Below, in pieces: positions 23,731 to 38,365 of a DNA stretch of 64,000 bases (positions are counted from its first letter, which is position 1; every line of letters starts with the position of its first letter). A program made the position numbers and the translations under genes. The notes below the pieces were generated by a model. That model saw only the letters and a program-made list of their open reading frames with translations, ran no database searches and was not told the DNA's origin. Location: NCBI GenBank assembly GCA_023853785.1, contig JAJIRX010000622.1, positions 496,001 to 560,000 on the forward strand. Reading direction: 5' to 3'. The DNA comes from Psilocybe azurescens (Eukaryota > Basidiomycota > Agaricomycetes > Agaricales > Agrocybaceae).

Positions 23731-24754
23731 ATGTCACCATCCAGTATTAACTCCATACAAGTCCCTCCGAACATCGACTTGTTGGTTCAATACGCCCAGA
23801 ACGACGCGAATTGGAAAATGCAACAACATGTCAAGTAAGTGATACTGTTTGCCTGTGGCCGTGCTTTCTTCGCGTGACTAACTATTATTCATCTGTTAGT
23901 CTGGACAACGATTCGGATAACATGAAATTGGCTGGACATTCCGAATGTTCTCTCCACATTGAAGACATGTTCCCTATACTTGGAAATATCCCAGGCGATG
24001 AAAGCCACAAGCCACAATACAGGTCAACGTATGTATTTCTTGCTCTATGCTACGAATTTCAATATTGACTTTTTTGTTGCTTAAGAAATCATGTATATCC
24101 CGCCGAGGTATCTGGAAACACCTTTCCCTTGCATCTAAACACCGGTTCCATCGATTACAATCCAGACAAGGAAGACCCGCTTCCAGCTTCATTAATCTCT
24201 TCAATGCCACTTACTTGGGAACTTTCAACCAACATTCTGGGTCCATCGCAAGCTGTCAATATTGCTCGCGAGGAATCTCAGTCAAGTAGTGGTAATAACC
24301 CAGCCAGTCCTTTCGGGGTCAAGTCCCCGGTGACACTGGCGCCAGGGTGCACTTTACTTGAGAATGGACTAATTCATGGTCCGCAAGTGAGGCCTGGTCT
24401 TGGGCAAGAATTGGGAAGGTTTTATTCGACATTCCAGATTCTGGAAAACGGAAAAATCGGGAAATGCTTAGACCGATACTGGTGCCTCAAGTGCGACCAC
24501 CAGGACAGCATCAGAGGGGACATGGTTAAGCATATGCGCAATCATTATCCCCCTACTTTCAACTGCAGGGATCGGGGTGCCAATGCATAGACCAGCAGAC
24601 TCTCTTCCACCATAAGAGAGCCATGGATCGACACATCGAGACATTCAAAAACCCAGGAAATCGAAAGAGGAAACGCCAAAAGGGTGACCAGAACCATGCC
24701 CAGGAGGACAGAGCGCCTAATTCAAAGAGAGCACGACGTAGGATGGCAGCCTAA
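23731..24754 (+). CDS. C2H2 zinc-finger protein
   Basis: Probable nucleic-acid-binding protein. Exon 1 (MSPSSINSIQVPPNIDLL, start 23731) joins via gtaagt...ttag to LDNDSDNMKLAGHSEC, then via gtatgt...ttaag to NHVYPAEVSGNTFPLHLNTG and a long last exon. A good C2H2 finger is present: C-x2-C-x12-H-x3-H in CLKCDHQDSIRGDMVKHMRNH (about 24480-24545). The open frame stops at 24590 after CRDRGANA. One frame over, the reading continues CQCIDQQTLFHHKRAMDRHI and a basic nuclear-localisation-like tail (NRKRKRQKG...KRARRR) to a stop at 24754. The switch point is the GGGG at 24574-24577, with one base short. That tail resembles a second finger plus a basic C-terminus, so the longer protein is probably the ancestral one. 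Confidence 0.6.
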
Positions 24755-25689
24755 TGGGACAATGACCGATGTCGTCATGTCCTTTATACCCACATCTATA
24801 GTTATCTTATTTGTGATTAATATTTTCTTCTTGGATCACTCGTTTGTAACACAATTCTCTACATATTTAGAAGATGTCTACATTTGTATAAGCCAGTGTA
24901 TTTTTGTATTTTGAAATGTACCAAATTTCGAATATATGCTTGCCACTATGTCCATGTTTGTTGTACCATATTGTAGAACTAAGTATTACTTTATCAAATA
25001 ACAATTCCCAATGCCTACGGACTCGCCGTATGTGCTCCGTCTCTACCAAGTAGACAACATCAGTGCCGGAAGACGGTATCCCTAGAATTAACCTTGGGCA
25101 CAACGGTCATAGCTTCATTAAACCTCATGCTGAGGAAGAGGTCAGGCGTTGGTCACGGTCCAGCATAACCAGCGTCTCTTCGAATGATACATGGAGCGTC
25201 AGGAGTACACAAGCCTAACAAGAAGTTGGTATGTGACCCGTATCACACGAAAAGAACGTCGTAGAGCTTACCGAACATCCAGTTCTTTCCGTCATGGATG
25301 ACCCTTGAGTCAACGGAAAATGGGAAGAAGGGGCATACTGATTAGCCCTTCCAGACCATCATAGGTAGACCCACAGCTATGATAATAGAATCGTTGTTTT
25401 ACATAAGAATAACCTCTGTGGTAACAAGCGACAGTGGAACTAACAAGCCGCCAATCTAGACGATCTGATCCACAATGACTATTTTCAGATATCAACTACG
25501 ACATGATGCTTTTCATTATCGTCAATGTTACTTATATCCGGGGTACGAACCGAGCAACGAGTTGCTATCAAAACGTGATATCCATGCACTTGAATAAACG
25601 TCGTGCAGGCTGTCGATTGGAGATTGACATCAGGCAACGTTTTGCATGGCACCGCGTCTATTTTCGAAAGCAGCATCATAATTAATAAT
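24755..25689. other. Intergenic region, no gene recognised
   Basis: The 3' flank of the zinc-finger gene. AT-rich, with short frames only. It has no counterpart in the compact left copy. Confidence 0.3.
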
Positions 25690-26240
25690 GTGAAACACAG
25701 AACGTAGTCTGGAAATAGACGCGCGCACATATACAGGGATACGCACACTCCGTTCCACCTTTAATTCCCCGCGTGGGACCGTTGGCTGACCTGAGTGGTA
25801 TATTCTCAGCGCTTTATAAAAAACGAACATTAGACGAACGACAAATATAGCAGATAATGGAAGTTGTGATTTCATAGATGTGGGCTGTGGTAGTCTGCAC
25901 TCCAAACATAGCATCTAGTGACGAATGCTGTAAGTTAATCAAACTTGAACCCTTCTTTCTTCATCATGGAAAGATTAAAGAGAAGGTCCGGCCTGAATGT
26001 TCCCTAGTCTCGAGCTCGTAAGCTTCGAGATCACAAAGGAGACAGACATCAATAGCTAGCATGCTTACCAAAGGCATACGATGAGACCGGCGCCAACGAG
26101 AATACCTGCTATTCAAGTTGAACGGCAACTCGAAAGGATCACCCAGAGTAAGCCTCCTTTACAGAGTGATCCCTGGGCGCTCAGCGCCGAGGATCAAATC
26201 GCCCAACTCCCAACGATGAGAAGTGCTCCAAGCGTCCTTC
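25690..26240. repeat. Duplicated block, right copy
   Basis: Direct repeat of 22229-22760. The shared core includes cgtagtctggaaatagacgc and the gagaccggcgccaac stretch near the right end. It separates the zinc-finger locus from the GC-rich region to the right. Confidence 0.75.
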
Positions 26241-29200
26241 TCTCACACACGCTCAATGGATCGAAAAGTCGCGCTCAACTGTCTGGCCGCCACCGCCACC
26301 CCAGTCTTCAGCCTTCAGACAACACCACTATCGAGGCTGCCGCCCAAGGTGTGGCACGGTCATTCATAGCCCCCGCCCATCCGATTCTCCACCTCCGCGG
26401 CGGTAAATCATGCCCAAGATGTGACTTCGGCGGAACGAAAAAAAAATAGAAGTCCTTGCCAGGTCAGTGAGAAGAGTCAGTTTCCGCTGAAGCCTGTCTC
26501 CCAGAATTTGAAATGTGAAATGAGCACTAAAATACGCATCGGTTCCCGCTCCCTCCAAATCTGCCGCTCGCACCGGTTTGTCCAACTCAGCGCATATATG
26601 ATTATAATTTATAACGCAGATTTGACTAGCATATTTATGCTCCGCCTCAGAGTGCAAGTACGAGCCGCAAATAGACCAGTGCGAGTGATGTGCAGATCGA
26701 GCGCGTTCCGGGGAGGTGTGAGTGAATAGGATTAAAGCTCCAGCCTCCGTGAGCGGTGCATGCAAGTCAAAAAAACATCTCCAGCGATGTACGTAGCCAG
26801 AGAGAGAGGAGCGCAGAGAAGCATCAAGAAATTTCGAAACCAGGTACCATGTCAAGACCGGACAACACCCACGTCGGCCCACAAACGCAAACGCCCACGC
26901 CCTGCCATCCCTTCGCCCGTCGCCCGCCCAACGCCGCCGCCCGCACCGGTACTCGTAAATGGTCTGTCACATCCACTGCAATGCCCACACATCGCATCAG
27001 CACCCGCACCCGCACCCGCACGCAATGTGCGCGCACAAATACGCAGGGTGTCGCGATTTTGCGATGCGCGGTGCGGGCTGTCCTATTGTCCTGCGATATC
27101 TGGGGATGCCGGGGTGCTAGTGCGGGTTGGATAGGACATAGGGCCCAGGGAAGGGACGGATGAAAACGGAAATTAAAATGCCGGGAAATAAAAGACGAAG
27201 CCCAGCCCAGCCTACTTGCTTTCCCTTGCTTTGCCCTGCTTTCGCACCGACCGACCAACCGGATGTTAGCCATAGAACGCGAGGCCGCCGCGACACTGCG
27301 ATGCCCACACATAGCACAAGTAGCATAGCGTGGCATAACATGATATGATAACGTGCGCTCAGATAATCATATTGTGGGGGCAGTACGTGTGTGCGGGACG
27401 TGTCTCGTTCGGTTCACTGTCCGGCTTGAAGTCAGCCGGGGGTTGGCGGCGGCTTGGGGTTTGTGGTGTGTGGTGTGTGGTTTGTGGTGTGTGGTGTGTG
27501 GTGTGTGGTGTGTGGTGTGTGGTTTGTGGTGTGTGGTTTGTGGTGTGTGGTTTCGCGGGAAGGGGAGGCGCGGGCGCGGAATGGCGGGTATAAAACGAGA
27601 TGAGTAAGTCGCCGTACAGCACTGACGTGAGCGAGCCCCGAGGTCGTACGATCGGGGTGAGCGCGAGCCGCGTCATCGGTCGATCCCCGCAGCGAGTCAT
27701 ACTATTACTAATCTGACATGCAATGGGCGGCGGGCGCGGGCGCGGGCGCACCGTATCGGGCATGGAGTCGGGCGGGACACACCGCATCGGGCATGATGAA
27801 GTCGGGCGTCGGGGCTCGGTATTCGCCGGTATGTGTCATTATGGAATGGAAATGGAGTGCGTGGGAATGGCGAGAAGGGGCGATGTGATTGGCTGGCCCT
27901 TTGGCCGTGGGTATGGTATGAGGATGGGGTGTATAGGGCTAAGGGCATTCTGCGTCGTGTGTGGGATAGGCCCTGAAGAACGAAAGGAAGAAAGTAAGTG
28001 AGTAAGGGCGTTTGGTTTGGTCGTTGAATCTTGGATCCTGGATGGTATGTGGAGATGTGGAGGGCACTTACTGATCCTTGCAGTGGAGTAGGGTAGATAA
28101 GAAATCAGAGGCGCGCGGCAAGAGGGAGGGAGGGCACAGGTGTACAATTTAGGAGAGCGCAGTCCTGCGAGCTGTCCGACTTGTGTGTGTTTATCTTTGA
28201 AGTCGTGGATTCCGAATCTCGGAATCCAAGCCAACACCACATCCAACGGCCAAATCCAACGCAACGTCGCCCAATCAATGCACTTGGGTTGTGTGTACGC
28301 AGGTGCACAAATAAAGCTAAAGCCGTAGCCTGAGCCGTAGCCTTGACAATCGAGGACTAGTCCAGAGTCGAGAATAGTGCTGATACAGTGATAGGTGGGC
28401 ACTGGCAGCGTGACAGCACGACGATCCATACATAGACACATAGACACATAGACAGACGCAGACACAGATATAGGCATAGACAGCGACGGACATAGCGCAT
28501 GATGCACATAGCATTTATATACATAGACGGGCGGCACGCTGCACGCTGACGCGCGGCGTGTCGTCCAAGGGCATACATGAAAGGCGAAAGCAGGGAGTCA
28601 GTCATGAACCATTGGACTGGGATTTGGCAGAACAATGGCGGGCTATCTCCGCGCGCGGACGGGTGGCTTGTGAGCACATAGCAGCAATAGGCAATGCCAT
28701 ATGGGGCGGGTGGGGCCGGCGTGCTTCATATGAGATTGGGAGGAGCCGTGCGCAGTTGGTAGCAATCGAGGCCTCGAGGCTACTGCGGACTGAGGGAGGG
28801 AGGGGAGGCGGGCAAAGGGAGGCGGTATACAGTGGTGGTCTTTAACCTTTCCGAGCAGTTGGGACTTTGGGAGGTGAGGCCTTGAGGCGTTGAAGCGTGA
28901 TGTGGCTGGATCTTGGAAGAGGCGAGGCAGGGCGGTACGATTGGACGATGGAACGATGGAACGATATGCAAGTACGCGGATGACTCGACTCGACACGGCA
29001 CTACGTGTACGCCTCTAACGTGACTTCCAGTTCCATATCAGCTCTCCGATTCCGGGGTTCTATGGAGTGGCTAATAGCTAGTGCAGTAGCTAGTGGCACG
29101 ACTAGCATATGTAGATATATATGTTATGCCAAACTTCCAGAAGAGTCTAAAGCGCCTGTTGATGTTTTTAGTTTGTTCCATCAACAGACTAATTCGCAAA

Positions 29201-29658
29201 TAGCGCACTCTCACCCGTTTTATGCGTTGGATCAAGACAGGATGGATGGCATGGCAGGCGTTTTGAAACTGATATCGATTCGACGACATCATGATCATGA
29301 TGCAAACAAAGGAGCGAGGATGGCGGAGATGAGATTGGATGGATACATATCATCATCATGGGCGAGTCAGTGCACTCCGATCCGTGCATTGGTTGACACT
29401 GCCACAATGGAAGCACCAATGGAAGCAGCGTGACACACCAACAAAGGAAAAGTCACACACATCACGCGGGTGACAATTGAGACAATGGGAGGATTGTGCC
29501 CAATCGGGACGAGCAGGCACGGCCACTCAGAGTCACTTTGTTGTCCTCACACGGACGCAGCTGAGTTATTTAAAAGCCCGGGGCTGACTAGCTCTAGTTT
29601 CCGCTTTTCCCAATCCCCATACCCGTCCCCTGCGGCTCGTCCTCTGCCCCCCCTTTAA
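26241..29658. other. 3.4-kb GC-richer region without a recognised gene
   Basis: Overlapping frames on both strands here are Pro/Arg/His-rich shadows of biased composition, with no domain. It contains a heptamer repeat (27461-27552) and a loose cacatagaca repeat (about 28430-28500). It leads into the conserved gene at 29659 and may hold a long promoter or 5' UTR. Base composition is clearly GC-richer than 22-26 kb. Confidence 0.35.
27461..27552. repeat. Heptamer microsatellite (tgtgtgg)n
   Basis: About thirteen units of ggtgtgt/ggtttgt alternate in tandem. It is not the TTAGGG telomere repeat. Frames crossing it are artefacts. Confidence 0.9.
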
Positions 29659-30688
29659 ATGTCCGTGGCTACTCAGGCTGTACCAGTCCCCCGGAATACC
29701 ACATATAACAACGACACTCAGCTACGCAAACGCACGTCATCCTTCTCCTCTCCGAGCACCGGTGCACCCCCGCCCACCAAGCTCCAGCGCACCAGCAGTA
29801 CCAGCACAAACACCAACCCAAAGATGGCCTCTTCGCTCCGTCGCTCCGAGACCATGGTCCTCCTCCCATCTGCGGCTTCTTCAGAGCCGTCCTCCTCTTC
29901 CCACATGTCGCCCCAGCAGTACCGCATACTGCAGCACTACAAAGAACAGCGCCTCAAGCGGAAGGCACTGCTCAGCGCAGCAGGGACGAGCACGCCCGCG
30001 CCCATCATCACCACTCCCTCCCCAGCCCCCATGCAGTCCCAACCGTCTCTGCGCCGCACATCCTCCTCCACCTCGCTCATCCTCACCACCCCCCTCCCCC
30101 AGACGCCACCCCCCGTCGTCGGCCACGAACCTCAAGCCCCCCGCGCAGGTCATCCTCCCCTCCGCGTCCTGCCCCATAACCCAGCACCTCACGCACCGCC
30201 TCACGTCGCCGCTCTCCCCCGCGCCGCGCCAGATCGTGCCCATCCTCGTCCCCTCCATCCTCAGCCGCTCCTCCAGTCGGAATAAGGCGAAAAACAACGC
30301 TAACGGCTCGGGATCGCTGTACCGCACGGCGCTCATCGCGCGCATGTCGAGCAGTCCCGAGGGGCAGAAGATCCTGCATATGGGGCCACGGCTCGCGCTG
30401 TCGATTATGACTGCGACGATGGAGCTGGAGAGCATTGTGGCGAAGCAGCAGGAGAGGGAGGCGGAGATGGAGAGAATGGAGGAGGCGCGGCTTGAGAGGG
30501 AGAGGGCGAGGGAGAGGGAGCGGCAGAGAGAGCGGGAAGGCGACGATTTCGACTATGTTATGGCTGATCTTCCGATGGCGAGCGTGAACTTGACCTTGAA
30601 CCCCAGCGAGACGAGCATGGCTACGCCCGTGCTGACGACCCGCCCGTGGATGCAGGATGATTGGGAGATGGTCGAGTGTGCTGCGTAG
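29659..30688 (+). CDS. Conserved protein of unknown function, low-complexity N-terminus
   Basis: The N-terminal 150 residues are Ser/Thr/Pro-rich (start MSVATQAVPVPRNTTY), with a basic patch HYKEQRLKRKALLSAA. The ordered C-terminal part contains LKPPAQVILPSASCPITQHL, RQIVPILVPSILSRSSSR, YRTALIARMSSSPEGQKILH, MGPRLALSIMTATMELE and a long charged helix rich in Arg/Glu, ending DDWEMVECAA at 30688. It resembles a protein widespread in Agaricomycetes whose function I do not know. The N- and C-terminal parts are in different frames and meet around the C6 run at 30109-30114. I see no good intron to explain it. The truncated copy at 36587-37221 has the same frame relation. Confidence 0.6.
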
Positions 30689-33060
30689 TAACCAGCATTG
30701 GGCTTGTGCTTCACTCGCTCCTATTTCTTCCTTAGGATTCTTGAATCTCTCCCCGAGACCGCGTTGATCGAAGGCGGACACTTCAACGATCGCATATATG
30801 CCCCCACAATACACCCACAATCTATAATCTACACATCTGCAACACACATGCTCCATCCTTGGGCCTTTTTGTCTTAAAATTATTGGGACTACCGCGTTTT
30901 ATCCCGCTTTTGTTCCTTCTTTTCTTTCTTTTTCTTTGACCCCCTTTCTTTTCTCTGCCCAACCCTTTTTGTCCTTTGTTTTGTTTTTTTTGTGTTATTG
31001 TATTCCCCTCCCTCCCTCCCTTCCTCTTCCTCTTTTCGCGAACTGTTCCTCATCTCGTGCTTCATCCACATCCATATCCACATTCACTTCCCCATCCCCA
31101 TCGACTACATAATCAACATCATCGTCATCATCATCGGTGTCCCTTATGCGATCCGCATCCGCATCCGCATCCACATCTATTCCTCCAGCATCTATCTATC
31201 TATCTTCATATCTATGGTCGTCTCTCGTCATCCATCCATATCATATCATCTACCATACCATCTCATATGCTCCCCTTCATCTACAATCTACAGTCTACAA
31301 TCCACATTCTATCCTTGTGTCAACTACTCTCGCCCACCAGTGTAGTATAGTTTTTACTATAGCACCAAGCGGACATATGCGTACCTGGCAACGCAGGCAC
31401 AGACACAGGCGCAGCAGCTTCAGCGGCGTGTGCGTGCGTACGTACGTACGTTAACTGCGGCCATCGGCGTGCGCACGACGGGCAGTCGCACGCCGCTCGG
31501 GCATGTGCATGGGAATGGGCACAGGGACGCGGTCTCCTGCGCCCGCGCCCGCGCCTGCACTCGATTTCATTTTTTTCTCCCTCTTGATTGTTTTCGTTTT
31601 CGTTTTCGTGGATCTCTGCTGTATGTACGTGCATAATTTTTCTGTTTTTCTGATCTGTAGTCTTTTCGTTGGTTTTTTCGTTGTCTGTTTCTGTATTGCT
31701 TAAATTGAATTGAATCTGGTCCTTGGATATTGAATTGAATGGGATGTGAATGCGAAATATCGGTTGATCGCGTATGCGACAATCCTATTTCTGCCTCTAT
31801 CTTATCCTAATACTAATTATAAGTAGAAAGCAGGCATTCACGCAATAGCATCAGACATAGCGCATCATTATCATCATCATCACCATCTTCTCAAAATAAC
31901 GACGGAGGTTTCGTTTTCGTGGATCTCCGTTGTATGTACGTACATTAATCTTCTGTTCTATACAGTAGTCTTTCGTTGGTTTTTTCGTACGGTCTTTCTT
32001 TGTTGTCTGTTTCTGTTTCTGTGTTGTTTAAATTAAAGCCGGGCGTTGAATATTGAATTGAATGGGATGTGAACGTGAATGTGAATGCGAATGCGAAATA
32101 TCAGTTGATCGCATATTCAACAATGCTATTTCCGCCTCTATCTAATCCTAATACTAATTATAAGTAACAAGTAAGCATTCATACCAATAGCATCAGACAT
32201 AGCGCATCACCACCATCACCACCATCATCCCAAAATAACAACGGAGAGCTCGGGCGTATGGAAGCACACATTACGAGCCTGAGCCCTGGAGTTTGACGTC
32301 AAAAATTCAATTATCAATCATCCCTGGATCCCCCCCTGACAGAATACAGGGCCGCTTGATCGTCGTCGCTGGTTGTCAACGTGGGCCGTGGCCGCTCACG
32401 TTGCGGGTCAATGAGGTTCCGTCTCGAGGTGTGATCGTAGTTCATTACTAATGTTTGCTTAATTACGTAGAAAGGGTCATTGATTGATTTTTCGCGTTCG
32501 CTTACCCCGCGTCCGGCTGCGTGCCGCGCGCGTACGTCCCCAGGTTTTGATTTCAGATTGCAATTATATCACGTACTTATGGTTATGTGCTAATATGTAC
32601 TTGTGCTCCCTTGGTAACTTCTCTCGCATGGGTGTCTGTTTAAATTGAATACGCTTTTTGGTGAGATCTATACTTACGCCCAATGAGCGCGACCGTTCTG
32701 TGTTTCGTCGTTCGTCTCGGACACATACGGTCGTTTGGATCGTGGATGCGTTGCTAACCTACATATAGCTTGCATATAGCTCGAACTAAGACTTAAGTCA
32801 AGGTATCAGTAAATCTCCATACGATACTTACGCTCATATTAGTCCTGGTTGGCAACGTACGTGTTGCTCAAACTAAGGCTTAATTCAAGTTATCAGTAAA
32901 TCTGCATACGATACTTACGCTCATACTAGTCTCCTGCACTCTCGGCTTCAGGCGGGAAAAATGAAATGAAATGGGCAGTGACGCTCTATGTCATTCCGTA
33001 AAACCATACTTATAGAAATTACATTGATAGAGCCACAACTCTCTTGCACAGAGGCTGCTC
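30689..33060. repeat. Repeat-rich 3' region, duplicated near 40.7-43.2 kb
   Basis: Sequence from about 31170 to 32460 reappears at 40665-41743, and 32480-33060 at 42690-43181 (part also at 38200-38365). Inside it, a 300-340 bp unit (gtttcgttttcgtggatct ... tctcaaaataacgacgg) occurs twice in tandem at about 31575-31907 and 31908-32247. The same doubled unit is at 40985-41260 and 41261-41560. It has pyrimidine-rich and (atc)n tracts and no supported gene. Confidence 0.75.
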
Positions 33061-35393
<2,333 letters not shown>

Positions 35394-36372
35394 ATTATGA
35401 TATTCTCCTCGCTTTTGCTTTTTTTTGCTGCGATATTTCGTTGTAGGTGTAGAACACAAAAATCAAGAGACTCGAGGGAGGGCACAAATGGAACAAGCAT
35501 TGCTGGATAGTTTTATACCCCTGGATCAATCAGCTTCGATACATTGGTAAATATAACTGAGATGGTGTAAACTCAAAGTCGAGAGCTAGTGGAGTCAATG
35601 AGGGCACCGGGGTTGTACAGTACCGACTTTCTGGCCTAATACAACAAGCCCAAACTAGCGCCCAACTAGTGCGCACTCGCGCAAATACACTTTTAGCATG
35701 TACTTGAGTGCACTCTCGCAATATACGGCCTCTACTATTTCACTATCATTTCAACATGGTTTAAAAGGTAATTTTGATTGTAGCAAGAGTAGTTTACATT
35801 TATATACTACATGGAGTTATGTATAATGGCATAATTCGGATGCACGTAGTCCATTAGCGCATGGCTTGCTTGCACTAAAATTCTACGCTAGCCCAGCAAG
35901 TAATTGCTCTAGTTTGGGTTAGCCTACACTTAGCCGGTACTCAAGTGCATTTGCCCGCATGGAAGACTCAGTAGTGCGCAAATAGCCTTGTTATCTCATG
36001 AAAAACTCCGAGTACAACGACTATGCCTTGAGTATTTTTATCATCAATGTCTATTACAAATTTACAATGACGCGTTATTCTCACGCGAGTAAATTCTGAC
36101 CGCTGAGCGTTAACCCTGTTATTATATATCTGAATTGTACAGTTGTACCTATAATTTACTTATAAACTAGCTCCATTTCTCTTAGAACAGGTGCCTAACG
36201 AATTGAAACACTCGGGACTTAAAGAAGATGACGAACGTTTCTGCACCACATCATAAGGCCTTCTTTCCATATTAGGGTACTCATACAACGACTGTCGTCC
36301 AGAAGCCAGTATTCCAGGGTACATGCATTCTGTATGGTACAGATTCCCCAAAATTGGTTATACTAGGTAAAC
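35394..36372. repeat. Promoter flank of copy A, duplicated at 47.1-48.1 kb
   Basis: Together with the first exon this roughly 1-kb stretch reappears at 46990-48060, in direct orientation and about 85-90% identical by eye. A shared landmark is gaggtaattttgattgtag-like sequence at 35768 and 47450. Copy C has only the proximal 330 bp of it. Confidence 0.75.
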
Positions 36373-36586
36373 TCGCTCTCAACACTCGTGTGGGTATGGC
36401 ATGTCAAGTGCACATTTATTATCGAGACGCGCTACCTTTCATAAACCACCCATTTTTGCCACCTTTGCGTCATTTTGAGCACTTTAAAACATTGTCGAAT
36501 TATAGCTCGGAATCTTGTTGGGAAAGCTCAAACTTTGTGTCAGACCCAAAGTTCTAAGGGCACTTTCAGAGACACTTTCAGAGAGA

Positions 36587-37221
36587 GCGCCCGGGATGGC
36601 TAGCTCTTGTTTTCTGCTTTATCGATCCCCATACCCGTCCTCTGTGGCTCGATCTCTGCCCCTCTTTAAATATCAGTGGCTACTCAGGCTATACCAGTCC
36701 CTTGGAATATCACATATAACGACACTCGGCTACGCAAACGCACCTCCTCCTTCTCCTCTCCGAGCACCGGCACGCCTCCGCCTACCAAGCTTCAGCGCAC
36801 CACCACCACCAGCACAAACACCCGCACAAAGATGGTCTCTTCGCTCCGTCGCTCCGATATTATGGTCCTCCTCCCATCTTCGGCTTTTGCAGAGCCGTCC
36901 TCCTCCGCCTCAAACTCGCATATGACGCCCCATCAGTAGCTCATACTGCAGCACTACAAAGAACAGTGTCTCAAGCGGAAGGCACTGCTCAGCGCAGCAA
37001 GGCAAATCACCCCCGCACCCATTGTCACCACTCCCTCCCCTACCCCCATGCAATCCCACCCTTCTCTGCGCCGCACATCATCCTCCACCTCACTCCTATT
37101 CCCCCTCTCCCAGACGCCACTCCCCGTCATCCTCCACAAACCTCAAGCCCTCTGCACAGGTCATCTTCCCCTCCGCGTCCTGCCCCATAACCCAACACCT
37201 CACGTACAGCCTCACGTCCCC
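36587..37221 (+). pseudogene. Truncated copy of the unknown gene at 29659
   Basis: It matches 29577-30210: RKRTSSFSSPSTGTPPPTKLQ, SSLRRSDIMVLLPSS, RKALLSAA, LKPSAQVIFPSASCPITQHL. A stop at 36937-36939 interrupts the frame after MTPHQ. The copy ends abruptly at the 8-bp target site of the MITE at 37230, and the C-terminal half is absent on the other side. It also lacks an ATG equivalent to the parent start. Confidence 0.8.
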
Positions 37222-37532
37222 ATAAATAACAGTGTTGGATCATAAGGGGTTATTAACCCCAAAATTTGTTGTTAAGCCTTAAGCCTTAAATAAGCCTTAA
37301 ATAAGACGTCAGTAATTTCGTCAATAGACCTTCCTCTGTACAGGCTTTATGCCTTCTCATTGAGTCCGTGCACGTCCATGGCGTGATCAGCATTAGTGTG
37401 TCATATCTTAAGGCTTAATTAAGGCTTAGAATCCGCCTTCACTGATGTTAAGCCTTAGGCCTTAACATTAACATGTTATTAACCCTTAAACGTTAATAAC
37501 GTTTAAGGGTTAAGTCCAACACTGATAAATAA
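37222..37532. mobile_element. hAT-type MITE, 295 bp, with 8-bp target duplication
   Basis: Element 37230-37524 begins cagtgttgga and ends tccaacactg, a perfect 10-bp terminal inverted repeat. It is flanked by ataaataa on both sides (37222-37229 and 37525-37532), an exact 8-bp target-site duplication. CAGTG ends with an 8-bp duplication are typical of the hAT superfamily. The interior is AT-rich with many inverted ttaagcctta / taaggcttaa motifs and no coding frame, so it is non-autonomous. Confidence 0.92.
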
Positions 37533-38365
37533 GGCTCAAGTAAAGTATCAGTTATGGCACATATATTGTGCAAAAAGGTTAGCTTTGTTAGCACAAGTAG
37601 AACACAACTTTACATGTACTGGATTCAACACATAAGTAAACCTTTATTTTACACAGGTTTTGCGATTGATATTCACACATGTTACCTCTCCTTTGAGTAG
37701 ACGCCATACTAGAATATTTGTACAATGGACACCTACTAAATGATATCCATTATCTCTGCTGCTCAGTAAAAAGAATAACATGATAAATGGAAATATGTAG
37801 GCGTTTACAGATTCAGCTTTTTTGAGCTCCGCTTGGCCCCTCTGACCTCTCTTACACATATATTGCTGCCGCCTACACTTACATACACACCTCCACTAGC
37901 GTATCCCACTTGTATCACACGGAAGCTTGTATTCTTTAAATATCCACTTACATACTCTTTGTGTCCACTTATACGGCAGTACCTGAATTAGTTACACCGG
38001 CAAATTACACTTGCATGAGGTATTCTGATACTCTTATTTAACATATGCAAACGTACATGAACTTGTGTAAAAAAGTTGGTACCCGCTTGACATGTAGAAA
38101 CAAGGCTACAAACAGACTAACATACGGGAAAATGGGCTAAAAACGGACTAACATGCGAAAATCGTTTATTGCACATTATATATTCCATAATCAGCAAATC
38201 TCGGTGCGATACACTCATACTAGTCCTGAACTCTCGGCTTCAGGCAGCAAAATGAAATGAAATGGGCAGTGACGCTTTATGTCATTCCGTAACAGGCGCC
38301 AACTTGAACGATACTTTTACAAATTACATTAATAGAGCCACAACTCTCTTCCCCAGAGGCTGCGC
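37533..38365. other. Spacer between MITE and carboxylesterase copy B
   Basis: AT-rich, with no gene recognised. The last 165 bp (from about 38200, ggtgcgatacactcatactag) match the sequence downstream of copies A and C, so it belongs to the duplicated unit. Confidence 0.5.

Noticed and set aside
27461..27552. Possible telomere-like repeat
   Set aside because: The unit is a heptamer of tgtgtgg type. Fungal telomeres are TTAGGG, and the tract is short and interstitial.
29762..30688. Separate 308-residue gene starting at 29762
   Set aside because: Its first two thirds are an out-of-frame reading of the low-complexity N-terminus. Only the part after about 30120 is real protein.
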